A stretch of 64,000 bases of DNA from Perkinsus olseni (GCA_013115135.1 JABANP010000129.1:1-64000), one strand, 5' to 3'. Positions 11,563 to 23,911 are shown, numbered from the stretch's first letter. Notes: generated from the letters alone by a model not told the origin. Translations and numbers: made by a program.

Positions 11563-12762
11563 AGTATCTCCGGCGACCTCATGCTTAGCCTTCTCTGGAT
11601 CCTCCTGCATCGTCCTTAGGACTCTTTGATATCGCGGGTCAGCGAATCCCTGAACTAGTGTGATACCGACTAACTTGAGAGCGAAAACGACACAGTCATT
11701 TTCGGCACGGTTATTCGGTGATACTATCCGCGAAACCGCTGCTCGATTTGAACCTGTTCGCTGTTTGAGTTCTCATCCTACTAGCCTTGGTTCGAGCACG
11801 GTTTGTCATCAACCTCCATCACACGGGGTGGATACGCAGAAATATCAACTCTCCAGAATGTCATTTGCGTATCAAACTGCCACGTACAGAACATGAGTTG
11901 ACATCTAACGGCTTACACGCCACGTGCGCTACGCGTTACCGAGAGAAACGGAGGAAAAGAGTTTCTGATACCTCTTGAGGTTGAACAGTGTTTTCTCAAT
12001 AATCGTAATAATGTAGGCTAGGTACAATCCATCTGTCTCCTAGCGCTATTGGCATCCGAATGACGCGGTTTCGATGAGTTTATGGCTCCTATCAATAACA
12101 CTGATGCCAAACTCTAGTGGCAACCACAGCAGAGCTGTCATGTGTCACCTTGGCGAGTGAAGGATTGGCCATCACAGCCTTCAAAAGCTCAGGGGATAGC
12201 CAGGCGTCAGAGTCGGTCGTCAGTCGTTTCGCGGCATCAGCGATAGACGCCTGAACCTGAACGAAGACCAGATGCAATACCATCACTATTCCTGTATACA
12301 TTTCGTTGTCCCAATCTCAAGCTGAGCTTTGGCGCTTCTGGTTCTACACTCCTGCTACTTCTTCAAAGTAGCATGATTCAAGTAAGTAACGTTTCTCAAT
12401 TCCCGCACCTAGCTCGGAATTCCTACTACGCATATCATTGCCTTAAGTTGACAGTTCACAATCTCCATCCGCCGACTCCCCGGAACGCCATTCTGGTAAC
12501 GGCAGTGTTGTCCTTGAGCGCGCCAAAAACGCCATGAGCTTAGCGTCGAAGAGAGCCAGTAATTCGGTTTATGCTCGTGAAAGAGCTGTAGCGAACTTGA
12601 ATGGGTGGGTTTCCAACGAGACCTAGAGAGCTCACCTCTGGTAACATCAAGGCCTTCTCAGCTTGCGAGGTGATATCGTCTAGTCGGCGAGAGCCAATAT
12701 GGGTGAGATCAACGACGTCATCTGTCGGCGGCTTCTCCCCCTTCTTCCTCGTTTTCGTCGTA
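11563..12762 (-). CDS. Partial gene with STI1/DP-like segment
   Basis: Three minus-strand exons join in phase: 12636..12762 (basic, RKKGEKPPTDDVVDL then helix), 12149..12256 (DAWLSPELLKAVMANPSLAK) and 11563..11673 (GFADPRYQRVLRTMQEDPEKAK). Each has a good donor (GTGAGC, GTGACA, GTAGGA). The pairing of a NPSLAK helix with DPRYQRVLRTMQEDP resembles the DP/STI1 helical repeats of Hop/Sti1, Hip and Tic40, which act as chaperone or client adaptors. The resemblance is by motif only. Neither the start nor the stop was found: upstream the frame opens through an acceptor at 12763, and downstream candidates at 11.0-11.4 and 10.3-10.7 kb are not linked. No TPR domain is seen. Confidence 0.5.
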
Positions 12763-13239
12763 CTCAAGAGGAAACCCTAAGCAAAGGGTGTTTCAAGGCT
12801 TCGTCAACGACTTCAAGACTGTACTTCGGCTGAGTACGCGAAAGGCTGGCCTATAATCTACTTTTCCTCCAAAAGAACAAGAGACACATTTAAATCCTCA
12901 CTTTTTTCAGACCGTGCTGATGTCCGGTCTTATCACTTCGACGAGTAGCCATAGCGGGTCGCGGCAGCTTTTCCTCCTCGACCCGATTCTCGTTTGCTGG
13001 CGGGTCTCTTGGCTGGAATGCTTCGATTCTGACAGACAAATCGAGTCGCTCCGCTCATCGCTTTTCCGAAAACTCGTGCGCCTTCCTCTCATGGGCATGA
13101 TCCGGTTCCTAACGAAGATTTCGCCACAGAATTTTGCAGCAGTACGATCACCAATGATGATTATGCATGTCCAGTTACAATTTATTTTGTGGCGCGTGGA
13201 CGAAAGACATGAAAAGCTCAGTTACCCCTAGAGTCCAAG

Positions 13240-13520
13240 GGCTTACCAAACACCCTTCCATTGACTGCGGCAACAGCATGCTCACTGGCAGAGACGTAAC
13301 AAATGCTCCCACATCACCACTCGTGATTGACGAGTACTGCACGAGTAAAGCTGCAGTTCTATTGAGACTGATACGCGTTCGACCTCGTACACCTCAGCAA
13401 CCGTTCCTTCTGCAATGAGTCACTCATTATGAGTGCTACATGACGAAGTCCACCGCTATCAATCCACGCCCCAATGAAATAAGCAGCACGCTTATCGGTG
13501 AAAGTATCGTCTGGTCTTAG
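13240..13520 (-). CDS. Possible exon fragments, RRM-like words
   Basis: On the minus strand the frame at 13240-13300 reads SEHAVAAVNGRVFGKPL, close to the third strand and second helix of an RNA recognition motif. Upstream frames read GTVAEVYEVERVSV and, at 13400-13520, AAYFIGAWIDSGGLRHVALI. The frames differ and I could not place introns that connect them, so this may be a decayed gene. No RNP1 octamer is visible. Confidence 0.3.
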
Positions 13521-14195
13521 GAGTAGATGAGCATTCCTGCATCTCCCTACTCAATCCACGATCAAAAAATTTGCCATCGCGAAAGTTCGCACTCATTTCG
13601 CTGCAAACTCCACAAAACTTATTGGCACCGGAAGATTTCCCACGCAATTTCGCAGGACGACTCCGAAAATTTCGCAGTCCTCAAACGTCTGTCACCCTTT
13701 TCAAGTCTAACTGTCCTCAAGCGCCTCGACGTTCTAAAGCTTTGAAATATTCCAAGAACGTGCTCTAATATCAAGCTCACCGTCGCTTGAGCGAGGTAAC
13801 TTGCTCAGAACAGTCTTCCAATGGAGGTGGCAAATCGTCCATGACCGAAAAGCTAGAGGTGTCAGAAAACCACTCCTTTCAATTGACCGATCAAGACCAA
13901 TCTTCTCTGAGATAAAACCCTTTGAAAGCCACTTTGATCCATACGGCCATTTAAACTGACATCATAAATATCCCCGGAGCGACGACGGTAACTGCCGCTC
14001 TCGCCACGGCAAGGACGCGACATAAGCACGTAACAGAAAAAAAGAAAGCGATACATACTGTATCGTTTTCAACTCTATCATAAAGTTGAAATCGCTCCCT
14101 CCTCAAGTCCGCATTATTGTTGCTCCACGCTGGGCTGCGTCCATTCTCTACACCACCACTGATCATCGTTCAAGTTGAATCTGGAATAACTAGAG

Positions 14196-14236
14196 CATCG
14201 ACAGCAAAAGGTCTCGGGTTCGAATCCCAGCGAGCG
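14196..14236 (+). other. tRNA T-arm relic
   Basis: GGTCTCGGGTTCGAATCCCAGCG has the B-box consensus and a T-stem, with a short piece of sequence upstream that does not fold as a full tRNA. It belongs to a set of such relics in this window (19.8, 20.3, 28.06, 31.3, 41.97, 58.27 and 60.14 kb). Confidence 0.5.
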
Positions 14237-14417
14237 CATCTTACATGTAGAAGCTGTCGGGATTGCTCAGGTCTTTATAATTGCCCACAGGTGAGATCTC
14301 GGATGGGGATGTATGACCGAGAACGAAAACAGAAAGGAAGCATCGGGTCCTGAACGAGGGGAAGCTAATACGGCGCCTTGTGTCGTATCCTATGGACGAG
14401 CATTAACTATCAACTAC

Positions 14418-14560
14418 ACGACCATATTATATAACATTATATTAAATAATAATAAATTTTATTTTATAATAACCAAAGTATAAATATAAGTAACTAATAA
14501 ATGAAACATATATAAAACAATATTACGAAAGTATAAATAGGTATAATAAATTTATAATAT
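14418..14560. other. AT-rich tract
   Basis: A run of nearly pure A/T sequence (TATTATATAACATTATATTAAATAATAATAAATTTTATTTTATAATAA) contrasts sharply with its neighbours. It lies just beyond the 3' side of the hexosaminidase gene. No coding is seen. Confidence 0.6.
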
Positions 14561-14915
14561 GTCGTCCACAGGCCCGAATCATTCACTCACACAGACCTCA
14601 ACCGGCGGCCGAAATAACGTGATAACCCTACGGGATTACTCGCCCATTTCGAAAGAGTTACTTAACCACTTTTAGACAGTACACTAGTAATAACAATTAA
14701 AACTGATTGACAAAATTTCAGAATTGTTTCATCATTCGACGTTATTTATGGGCGAGCGAAACTGACGCCTCCTTGCAAAATTCCGAAACCCCGATTTTCT
14801 GAGAATTTTTTGCCCAGTGCATCGATGCCCTATCGAGCTTCGAGCTAGTGTACTGGTACTGACGGACTTCAACTTCTCCAAATTCCGCGAGTTTTCGAAA
14901 ACCGGACCCCACTAC

Positions 14916-17900
14916 CTTGCCAACCTGTTAACAGCCCATTCGTGATTGAATGGACATATATCTTCATCAGCACACCAAAGCCTCTCCGCTATGGCAGCCG
15001 CTCGCAGCCATACTCTTGGCATGAACACACTGGCGTCCACAGACTCTCCTGAGGAATCCTCCATAATCCACTTCCCGTCCACATAGAAGCGCCCAGAGGC
15101 TACCCGACTTGAGTTCTGTCGTAACTATCCGCTAAGACACGCGAGGGAGAGACCCGCTCGAATGAGGAATTCTCATGCGACGATTTTCACCGTAAGATTC
15201 TCACCCAGTAGCTCAATATTCATACGATATCCCGATAAAGTAAAAGTCATGATTGATGCTAATAAGCTTCCAAGAATTGCCGTTCATTGATGCCCCCTGT
15301 CTCACCATTGACGTTGAGATTTTCACAACGGAAAACCCCTGGAGAATTTTTACGACTGAACTGTATCGAGCTATGCTACTGAGATAATCTGTCTCAGATA
15401 TTGCGCACGTAATATCGTACGATAATGATACGGATAAAATTGACATGATTGAGATGGTCGCACAGATTTCAAATTCAACACAACTTCAACCAATGCTAAA
15501 ACAACTTCCCTCGGCTTGCCAAAATTCATTCTGTCCCCCAATAACCCCCCGTGACTACCCCACATGCACGCCTCTCCACCTTTGATAACCCCGGCTCCAT
15601 CTCGCTTCAACGGCACGTCATAAAATGTCGCCCAATCACTGACGAAGAAAAATTGAGCCCACAAAATCGGATCAGCAACGCACTCGCCGAGGAGGTCCAA
15701 ATAGAAGGCAGAGCTGTAAATGAGACTCCCGAATTTTCCAGACGCGGCCATCTGAAAAGATACCAAGTAAACGTATCCCAGGTTGATCATAGGATCGCTC
15801 ACGTCCAACGTCTGCGATGTGTCATAACGCCAGATCTGCCAAGTGTCGATGGTATCAGCCTGGGTCGTGTGGTCGTCGAGAAAATCATTCCACAGAATCA
15901 CGCGAGCACCTCGACGTCGATTTTGAGACGCTACCAAAATGCCAGTCAGGCCAACCTGTTCGCTTCTTCACTTCCGCTATCGTATGGGAGATCCAATAGT
16001 CCACGAGGTCGGTTCGATTGTGGAACTTACTGAAGCAGGAAAAAACTTCGGTTCAGGCGAGGAGCACTGAACTCACCGTAGGGAGCGATAATTCCCTCAT
16101 AATTGAAAAAAAATATTAAAAAATCCGATGAGGTTGACCGCGAACTTCAAAAAAATCGAATCGCTGCGAAATATTGAGAAAAATTCCGCGGGAATCTTCT
16201 TCACACAAGTGCACGGTCATAGATGTTATGTTCATCCTTCGACGCCTCGTAGCGCAGTATTGATATCGCCGAATATTAGCCCACCCGTGCTCCCTCGTCC
16301 ACTGTTCCAATGCCGGAGTATTCCAGGCATCTCCGACCTCATCGCCTCCCAGATGAACCACTCTCTCACCTGAGAAGTTTCAGACGAAAAATCACAATGG
16401 ACATCACAAAGTTTTTCCGAAAGTTGAGAGCCACAATGACCGTTGCACTCAACATACTATTCAGAAAATAGAAAGTTGGTATGAAAGATTGATTTTCATT
16501 GTTCAAGTTTGTCTTCACGTCATGGACTCCTTTACCTTTGGAATCACCTTGATGACGAGCATGCACGAGATCGAAGTACTTCGATTTCGTGCGCGAGCGA
16601 GTTTAGTCATCAATAGCAGATCATGATAATCATCGAAACTGAATTTACAGGAAGTTCTCTTTCATATGGCATTCTTAATTTTCTGCGCCTTTATCGGACA
16701 CTTCATCGCAAAAACCGGTTACCCGTGAAGTAGGTTATCACCTTATTACCATTATTTACTCTTCCCTGCCCACAGTAGAACAACTCGACGACCTCCGAGA
16801 TCACATCAACCGCCATCTTGCTGGTCCGTCCACTGATAGGGTCCATCCAGTAGTCGGCCTCTCCTGTGAGGAAAGGGTATCTACCAAAGCAGTCTGCTTT
16901 AAGCAGAAGTTTGCCGGCAAAGATCAACCTCGCTCTGAAAGCAACATTCCTAGCTTGATGTACAGCCTGAAGAACGTCGGTGCGTGGTAGTCTAACTGAG
17001 CCGTATAGTCGGCGTTGGACTTTAAATTTATAAACAACCAACTACTCGACAAAGGACAACGACCAGCGAAAAAACTTCAGACCAGTCATTTTTGATGATG
17101 CGCGATTCCGCATGCGGTAGAGCTATCCTGGGCAACCAGACGCCGAGTGATGTGCTTGGCCAGGGTGTCTCAGAAAACCGAGAGTCACACAAAATCTGCG
17201 AGTTTGAAGCCCGAAACGAGCTGGCGACTGCCGGGGTGAATGAGCCCGGCTGAGGATCTGTCTCACGGAGCATATATTCCGATTGAGCAGATTAACATTG
17301 AAAATTCAAAGCCCTTTGCGGCAAGGCAGCAGGGATTGGGGGAGGGACTCACCCTCGAATCCAACTGGTAGTGTGAGCGGGGACATCTATTTCCGGTATA
17401 ACCTTGATATTCATACTATTAGCATACTCAACAACCTCCTTCACCTCGGCCGCAGTGTACCTGAGGGAAGATCATCATAGAAAACGTTTCGGAAGTTCTT
17501 GTTAGCGTCCAAGGGCCTCATCCATGCCATTCGAGACGCCTTATAGACTTTTGAAGCCTACAGAGTGATGGTGCAGCGTGAGAGGCGTTAGTTCAAAGCT
17601 ACTATCGAAGTCGTCGTGGAGTCGTGTTGGCCGAATTATACGATAGAAAATCGTCACGGCGCGCGTGGCCCTCATGTCCGAGAGCTTGCGGACTCTTCGT
17701 TCGCGGACTAGAAACGTATCCTTACGCAATTCCTCTCCCAACGGTGGTCGAACGAACAGAAATTCCCCTCCTCAGATCGGAAAAATCGAACTTACGAAAC
17801 AGGCGTTGGGTTGTTGAATTGCAACCGGCTGTAGTTCTCAAGCTGCACTGAGAAACTGATGTCATCAGATATGTGCCAATGAAGGACATTCATCTGAACG

Positions 17901-19709
17901 CGGATGAGCGAAGACGTCAGCTCTCGCGAGCAATCACCGCTTGGAGATCTGTGTTGGTGAGTGAAGATTGAGAATTTGGAAGGCAGTGAAGGGTAAACTG
18001 GTTCGAAAAATTAGGCCCCAGCCAGCATTCAAGAAACTGATTCTAGCGCCGTATTTCACACGGGAAAACTGATTCCAGAAAGAATCGTTCGCCAACTTCA
18101 GAGCGCTGAGTTTCTAGAACAGGCGACAAGGTAGTCGTGGATGTATCATTCTGATAGAAAGTATCCAGTTAAGTGACGGGCGAAATTATCGTTACAATGG
18201 AGATGACAGAAGCTTTCCTCATACGTCGTGCTGTACATGGTACGATCGCCACGTCTCTCGGTGCAAGGGCCACCGGCTGTCACGCCAATTTTACACAATA
18301 GTGGCCGTCGGAACCTCTGCACTTTTCTACTTAACCACTGAGCGAAGTGGGATAGATTAGTCGGGAAATAAAAGGCCGATAAACAGAGGACTCATAGGGA
18401 ATACAATAGCTATGAGACAGGAGCGTTACAGCAACTTTGTGATAGGAGCAGCAGGATACCCTATCCTGGCACGGACCCAACTTAAATGAATTTTGTGATA
18501 GGAGAGGGCAACACCTAGCTGCATTCCTCTCACGCCTCACCTTGACCCAAGCCATCGTGTGAAGATTCTTCTTGATCAGGTCCACAGGAAGGTACCTCCG
18601 CCCAGTATCGATGAGCATCCCTCTGTGAGGGAAGGAAGGGTAATCGGTGATGTTGAAACCCGTGTTAATGATCGAGGTCAGACCGTCTGCGTGATTGCGC
18701 GAGATTTGAAACTGATGAAAAAATGGGAAATCGACCACGCTCGTCCGAGAGAGAAACAGCGGTATCTTCTGCTATTCCCGTATCGAAGTCAATCGAAATA
18801 GTCTCCGCGAGATCGCAATGAGAAACTGCAGGAGACGGAGTCAAAACTCACCGCTGTGAGCATGCCATAGAAGAAGCCGCTTGTGGTGCTGAACTTGAGA
18901 TGGCAGAGTTGTGAAGTGCAGTTGAACTCGTATGCTCCATCCACCAAGCCAACATGATATTCTACACTCACCGCCACTGGGCGAGATGGCGCTGAGGGCA
19001 CACCACAGTTGAGCTGCATCGCACACTGACAGTTTGGCGGAGTGGTTAAAGGCTTCTAGCGCTAACCACAAGGGCGTTGGATCGAACCCAACACTCGTCA
19101 AATCATAACCATCTTCATCGCTTTCAGCCCGGGCAAGCTACCATAAAAGAGCTCAACCTACTTGTTATTTGCATTCCGTTGGAGAAGTTATTGAGAACGA
19201 AGTCTAAGTCCTCTTGTACAACAGGGCCGCCGTTGGCCTGCAGCTCGAAGGTAAAATAACTGCCATAATTGTCCCCGGTCTCTGAGACAAACGCAAATAC
19301 CCGAAGACTGGTGAGCTCTTGCGATGATCGGCGTTGCGATTCGCCCCCGGTAAACTTCGTCTTGCCGAGAACTCCGCACGCCGACCAACCACAAGACCTC
19401 AGCTGCGCCCTGCTCGGAACGGCTAGGGGAATGGTGAACTTTGACGAGAAGGGAACTTTTACCTATTCCAGTAACAGAAATTGTATAAGTATAGGTTTGG
19501 TAGTTAGATAAAAGCCTCGAATTAATATAATTAGTATAATAATAAACATAAGATAAAGGATAGCCTAATAATACAATATAATAACCTCCTCGTTACTCGA
19601 CGTCCTTCCAACGCTGTTGACCGTTATCGACTTCGGAACTGGCCAGATCATGAAGGGTGGTTGTGGAGGCGTGGCAGCTTCGTTTCCATTTCCCGCGACA
19701 CTCGGGCAC
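14916..19709 (-). CDS. GH20 beta-hexosaminidase, 13 exons resolved
   Basis: The enzyme removes terminal N-acetylhexosamine from glycans or chitin oligomers, typically in lysosomes or outside the cell. Exons (minus): 19586..19709, 19162..19279, 18852..18976, 18541..18711, 17796..17893, 17353..17460, 16774..16880, 16285..16369, 15956..16029, 15803..15909, 15684..15751, 15559..15638, 14916..15048; phases agree throughout. The N-terminal GH20b domain begins with IWPVPKSITV. The TIM barrel shows FPHRGMLIDTGRRYLP, MNVLHWHISDD, IPEIDVPAHT, HLGGDEV (catalytic Asp and Glu at 16341-16343 and 16338-16340), ARVILWNDFLDD, YLDLL..DW, GGEACMWGE and MPRVWLRAAAIAERLW. Signal-peptide and final exons are not resolved; the last donor is at 14915. 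Introns hold a SINE-like copy and a tRNA-Ser relic. Confidence 0.95.
16931..17036 (-). repeat. SINE-like repeat, copy in a hexosaminidase intron
   Basis: It shares long words with 46329-46470 and 20182-20335: CTCTGA.AGCAACATTCC, AGCTTGATG, GGTAGTCTAACTGAGCCGTA and a T-arm-like GGCGTTGG end. It sits in the intron between the exons at 17353 and 16880. In the orientation reading AACGCCGAC first, it is on the minus strand, as is the 20.2 kb copy. Confidence 0.75.
18224..18310 (+). repeat. Dispersed repeat R1, copy 1
   Basis: GTGCTGTACATGGTACGATCGCCAC and the following CACCGGCTGTCACGCCAAT and TACACA.TAG.GG words match 58699-58775 in order. This copy lies in a hexosaminidase intron. It is not coding. 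Confidence 0.75.
19021..19095 (+). pseudogene. tRNA-Ser-like relic in intron
   Basis: The D-arm (TTGGCGGAGTGGTTAAAGGC), a GCTAA around the anticodon position and the T-arm end ACTCGTCA resemble tRNA-Ser(GCT). The acceptor stem mispairs, the anticodon stem does not form and base 33 is not T. It lies antisense in a hexosaminidase intron, so I call it a pseudogene. Confidence 0.6.
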
Positions 19710-20181
19710 CTGAAGTTCATGTTAAGTGCTGGCAGGCAGAGTTCTCGGTGATACCACATTTCTCCCGAAAGGAACTCAGAAGGTAGCAACTCGGAGATAT
19801 CGATCAGATCACTCGATTCAGAGCGAAAGGTCTAGGGTTCAAATCCCCGTCGGGCTTACATGGTGAGTAGACACAATGTCGCGGCAGCTGCCGCATGGCC
19901 TAGAGTCCTGCGAGTAAACATGTAGGAAACCCCAGGCAACTGAGCGGACCGCAGGAGATACTTTTCTCAGCCGACGAGCCACCTCAAAACGCTGGAAGAC
20001 ATAATTTCCAAACTTCGCTATGATTCCCCTTGAGGAACTCGCGCAACACAAACAGAATTTACGGTATCATCAACGTTGTGAATGGGGACGATAAATTGCA
20101 TCATGCCAAGTCATCCATGGCGTGACTCGGTGAAGTCTTGGTGGACTTGTCGGAACTTCCTCTGAGTCTGAAGACACAACA

Positions 20182-20335
20182 GCGCGCTCTGAGAGCAACA
20201 TTCCTTGGCTTGATGAGCAGGGCCTAGTCAACTGGCTGAACTGATCCCCCCTCAGAAAGGCACATCGGTGATAGTCTAACCAAGCCGTACTATCACACGC
20301 ACAAAAGGGCGCAGGTTCGATCCCGGCGCCGTTGA
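20182..20335 (-). repeat. SINE-like repeat, copy 2
   Basis: Inverted relative to the copy at 46329-46470. Shared words include GCGCTCTGAGA, TTGGCTTGAT, CCCCCTCAGAAAGG, ACATCGGTG and AGTCTAAC.AAGCCGTACT. This copy has a perfect 8-base stem, GTGATAGT...ACTATCAC, followed by a T-arm (GGTTCGATCC in a GGCGC/GCGCC stem), so one end is tRNA-like. Confidence 0.8.
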
Positions 20336-20839
20336 GTTCACTCAGTAGATCGTCAGATGTCTTCTCCACGAGCGTTCGATTAACCCCGCCGCTCGTGAAT
20401 AATCTAAGGATCTCTCTCTCGATGAATCACTACTATTGCCCGACTACGAAGATCGCGTTCGTGATAATGGGAGGAATAGACGACTCCCGCATGAGTGCTC
20501 GCGCCTGATGACTCCTATCATCATGAAAGAATGGAAAGTGATCAATCTAACTGCCAGGCCGGCATGCAGGTCGTTGAAACTTTCTCGACGAACAAATCGT
20601 ATCAAACATTTGGCCGAGGTTTCATTCACGGTTCCCACGTAGTTGAGCGCTCTCGAACACGGTGGGCCACCGTGAGGCGACCGTTGGTAACCTCTCATAC
20701 TGAAGAGCAACCATCTCGCACTGTGAGATGCAAGCACCCACGCACAAGCGGAGACACATGCACACTTCCAATGGCCTCGAGATTGGGCAGCGGCAGGGGC
20801 TGAGGAAACCGTGGATGACATGCTCCCGGTATTAACACG

Positions 20840-20912
20840 GCGGCTTTGGCGCAGTAGGTAGCGCGTAGGTCTCATAATCCTAAGGTCGCGAGTTCGATCC
20901 TCGCAGGCCGCA
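20840..20912 (+). tRNA. tRNA-Met (CAT), elongator type
   Basis: 73 bases. The acceptor stem GCGGCTT/AGGCCGC pairs with one G-U. The D-arm is TGGCGCAGTAGGTAGCGC, the anticodon loop CTCATAA gives CAT, and the T-arm is TCGCGAGTTCGATCCTCGC with discriminator A. There is no intron. A copy with one D-loop change lies at 23685. Confidence 0.93.
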
Positions 20913-20986
20913 CTCTATCCGATAACACCCGAGGAGGAGGTTTATGAGCTCCTCTTTGATGAATCGGGTTGACGTGGCATAGCAAA

Positions 20987-21068
20987 TGTCAGCTGTGGGA
21001 TTCGAACCCACGAGGATCTCTCCACCAGAACTTGAGTCTGGCGCCTTAGACCGCTCGGCCAAACTGAC
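20987..21068 (-). tRNA. tRNA-Leu (CAA)
   Basis: 82 bases, class II with a long variable arm (TGGTGGAGAGATCCTC). The acceptor is GTCAGTT/AGCTGAC, the D-arm TGGCCGAGCGGTCTAAGGC, the anticodon loop places CAA, and the T-arm is GTGGGTTCGAATCCCAC. The duplicate is at 23830-23911. Confidence 0.93.
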
Positions 21069-21660
21069 TCCGAAAAATCTGCATATATGACACTATCCAG
21101 CAAACCGTTTGTGATGGGCGAGATGTACGACGGATGCAGAAGACCGGAAAGATGAGTAGAGCATTACAATTCACCATCTCAGCTATCGAGAAGCGAGATC
21201 TTGTCGACCCAATATTCCGCAATAGACCAAAATGAATAACCGATGTCGGACGCCACCAGGGATCGTCTCGGATCCGAAAACTAGAGCCCAGTAAGATCTC
21301 CCGCCATACAAAACCCACAATCATTCCAGCCGAGGCATCGAGAATGCCGCGTTGCGCCGGGTATCTGCAGTTGGAGCCCTCCGGAATAGTACACGCCCAA
21401 ATTGGACGTCCCGCAAATTTCCTTTTTCAATGACCTGAAACCACCGCCGACGAGGAGTCGTTATATGTAGGTGCAGCAACTCCACTCGACGAGCACCATC
21501 ATACCACCTGCACGCATACACAAGCGCGCCAGCAAGTTGACTGGCGCGTGTGTACGCATGTACATGGCAAGAGTATCAGCATATTATCCGACAGTCGATC
21601 GTTTCGATGGCAGTATTAGGGGTAGGCGGCGAGATCGGGGTGCTTCCGACATTCATCACC

Positions 21661-21740
21661 GACAGTTTGGCCGAGTGGTCTAAGGCGCTGGCTTTAGGCG
21701 CCAGTCCGAAAGGGCGTGGGTTCGAACCTCACAGCTGTCA
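21661..21740 (+). tRNA. tRNA-Leu (TAG)
   Basis: 80 bases, class II. The acceptor is GACAGTT/AGCTGTC, the anticodon stem CTGGC/GCCAG encloses TTTAGGC (TAG), and the variable arm is TCCGAAAGGGC. The T-arm GTGGG..CTCAC has one G-T pair that is a G-C pair in the copy at 24511. Confidence 0.93.
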
Positions 21741-22247
21741 CATTCCTCTGTCGTTGGTTCGTTGACCCCTTCTTTCTTGCACGACGATTAATACCTGGGT
21801 ATATTATACCCGGTTTAATACTCGGAATCCCCGTCCGAAAGCGCCAAACTGCGACCCGAGGTCTAGATATGCTTCTACACTGAGTCTCTATACTGGCGTC
21901 GGCTCGGAATTGAAATAATAAATACATTCATCACTGACCTTCTGAACACTGGAAACCCCTCAGCGCCGAGAACGTGAAATTGGTCTTACTTGGTATTGTA
22001 TCAGTCCTGATGAACGTTACCGACGCCGGAGAAGGGCATATCATCAGGCATGACTCAGGGGAAATGGCGAGTTCGGCTCCATGCCCTTTTGGCAACTGAA
22101 CGCCTGACGCTCAATAGACTAAAATGAGATGACCGGAACCTGCGGAGGCTACCAACTCTCAGGCCTGAATGAAAGCTGTAGACGACAACATATTCCTCTG
22201 TCACCGCTGATAGAGATGTTGAGAATGACAGAAACTCTAAAAGCGAC

Positions 22248-22470
22248 TCACCCCTGTATCCATCGGGCACAGGGATTTATCACATCATTCAATTGGAGCA
22301 CATTTTCGAACTTGAACCACAAAAGGCGCCTTCGAAAGAAAGCTGCCCTAACCAACCCATCCGACAAGCATCTTGCAACCACACTCATCCACCAGCGTAG
22401 CCGTTCTATGCTACGACTACCGCCCTCATTTCCACAATTAAAGACTCGAACAAGAGAAACAATCATCTCA
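22248..22470 (-). CDS. Possible exon, unknown
   Basis: An open minus-strand frame (about 70 codons, basic; SIERLRWWMSVVARCL, then FFRRRLLWFKFENVLQLNDV) has the look of coding sequence but no clear splice partners. The stretch 21.8-22.6 kb is otherwise without recognisable features. The 22455-22545 part resembles 24705-24790, so some of it was copied with the tRNA cluster. Confidence 0.25.
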
Positions 22471-23684
22471 CAACATCATTGCCGTTCCGACTGCATCATG
22501 CGAGTTCATCCCGGACCTTGCGGGACGAAGGCGCGAAAGCGTACCTGCAAAGACGTGAAGATTTAACGGTGGTGTCCCCTACCATTTATATAAACTAATT
22601 TATTATTTGAAGCGACGCAAGTCCTTCAATCAACTTTTTTCGGCCCTCATGCAGTATCTCGATGCTCGCAGGGGCTTATTGTAGTGCCGGGCAGGCACAA
22701 CTTTTGGTTTTCCGCCTCTGTTTTGCACGAGGCCCACCATTGAATATTTGGCTGTCAACAAAAAAAATAAAATAAATATAAACAGGAGCAGCTGTAGCAA
22801 GCGTCGGAGGACTGGCGACTGGGACGGTGACCGCGAGGATGGAGGAAAATGCAGAACAAGTCGGTCGAAACCTTAGAGCAGGGAAGACGTGATGACTTAT
22901 TCATGTATTGCTCGTTATTAAGGAACGTTTCAATCTTAGACGTGAAGATTGCAGAGTAGGCTGTGGCACCGTGAAGGTTAACCCCGGCCTTCCTCAAATG
23001 CCACCAGTATGTCCCGCGCTGTTGTTCTTCGTTTGACGACTCGCGCCAGCGGTTGAAGCTCAGCTCGACGAACACCGAGTAGGGAAACGACTGAAACTCT
23101 ACTTGGTGAGGGCAGCACGTTCGCCATTTGCCGAAAATTGTACGCTCTGGACAAGGACACGAGCCAGCCCGGAGAGTGTGAAACCCGAAATGAAATTCTT
23201 GAGAATAGCCAATGAGAATGGCAGAGCCAACGAGGAGGCTTTCACGACGAGACGGCAACTTCAAATGGCATCAACTTTGACCCTATGAGAAAATCCAATC
23301 CAATCAAATCCCTATGAGAGTCGTGAAAAAGACTCATCCCTAGTTTAAGAACAAGAAGGTGGCACTCGAAATAGTAGGAAAAACGACTCCTGCATAAATG
23401 ATCGCACCTGACGACTCCCATTATCATGAGAGCTGTGAAAATGACGAATCGAGCGGCCCGACTCGGCGTGTAATTCGTTGAAGTTCTCGAGACAGCTAAA
23501 TCACAAAAGCAGATTCGGGCGAGGTTCCATTCATAGGCCTCACGTAACTCGTAGCTCTCAACCACGAAGGCCCCTCATACTGAAGCGCGAGGCGAGGTGA
23601 TTCGGGCACGCATCCAAATGTGGACACATTTTCCCAGTAGTCGAGGAAGCCGTGGATAGAATGTTACCGGCAGCGCAGCACATG

Positions 23685-23757
23685 GCGGCTTTGGCGCAGT
23701 AGGTGGCGCGTAGGTCTCATAATCCTAAGGTCGCGAGTTCGATCCTCGCAGGCCGCA
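23685..23757 (+). tRNA. tRNA-Met (CAT), second copy
   Basis: Same structure as 20840-20912; the only difference noticed is AGGTGGCGCG for AGGTAGCGCG in the D-arm. All stems are kept, so it should be functional. Confidence 0.93.
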
Positions 23758-23829
23758 CCATATCCGATAACACCCGGAGGAGGTTCATGAGCTCCTCTTT
23801 GGTAAATCCGGTTGACGTGGCATAGCAAA

Positions 23830-23911
23830 TGTCAGCTGTGGGATTCGAACCCACGAGGATCTCTCCACCAGAACTTGAGTCTGGCGCCTTAGACCGCTCG
23901 GCCAAACTGAC
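23830..23911 (-). tRNA. tRNA-Leu (CAA), second copy
   Basis: Appears identical to 20987-21068 over the mature tRNA. Confidence 0.93.

Larger units (their letters stand above)
20493..21745. repeat. Local duplication, unit 1 (tRNA cluster)
   Basis: This unit carries tRNA-Met, tRNA-Leu(CAA) on the minus strand and tRNA-Leu(TAG). The same order, orientations and intervening sequence recur at 23399-24595, about 2.85 kb downstream. Non-tRNA parts such as CGTTTGTG..GGGCGAGATGTACGACGG and CATCGAGAATGCCGCGTTGCG are also shared, so this is segmental duplication, not independent tRNA insertion. Identity falls towards the left edge. Confidence 0.9.

Noticed and set aside
22248..22566. 145-codon plus-strand frame at 22129-22566
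   Set aside because: Its composition is not protein-like and part of it lies in sequence copied with the tRNA cluster; the minus-strand frame is somewhat better but also unproven.
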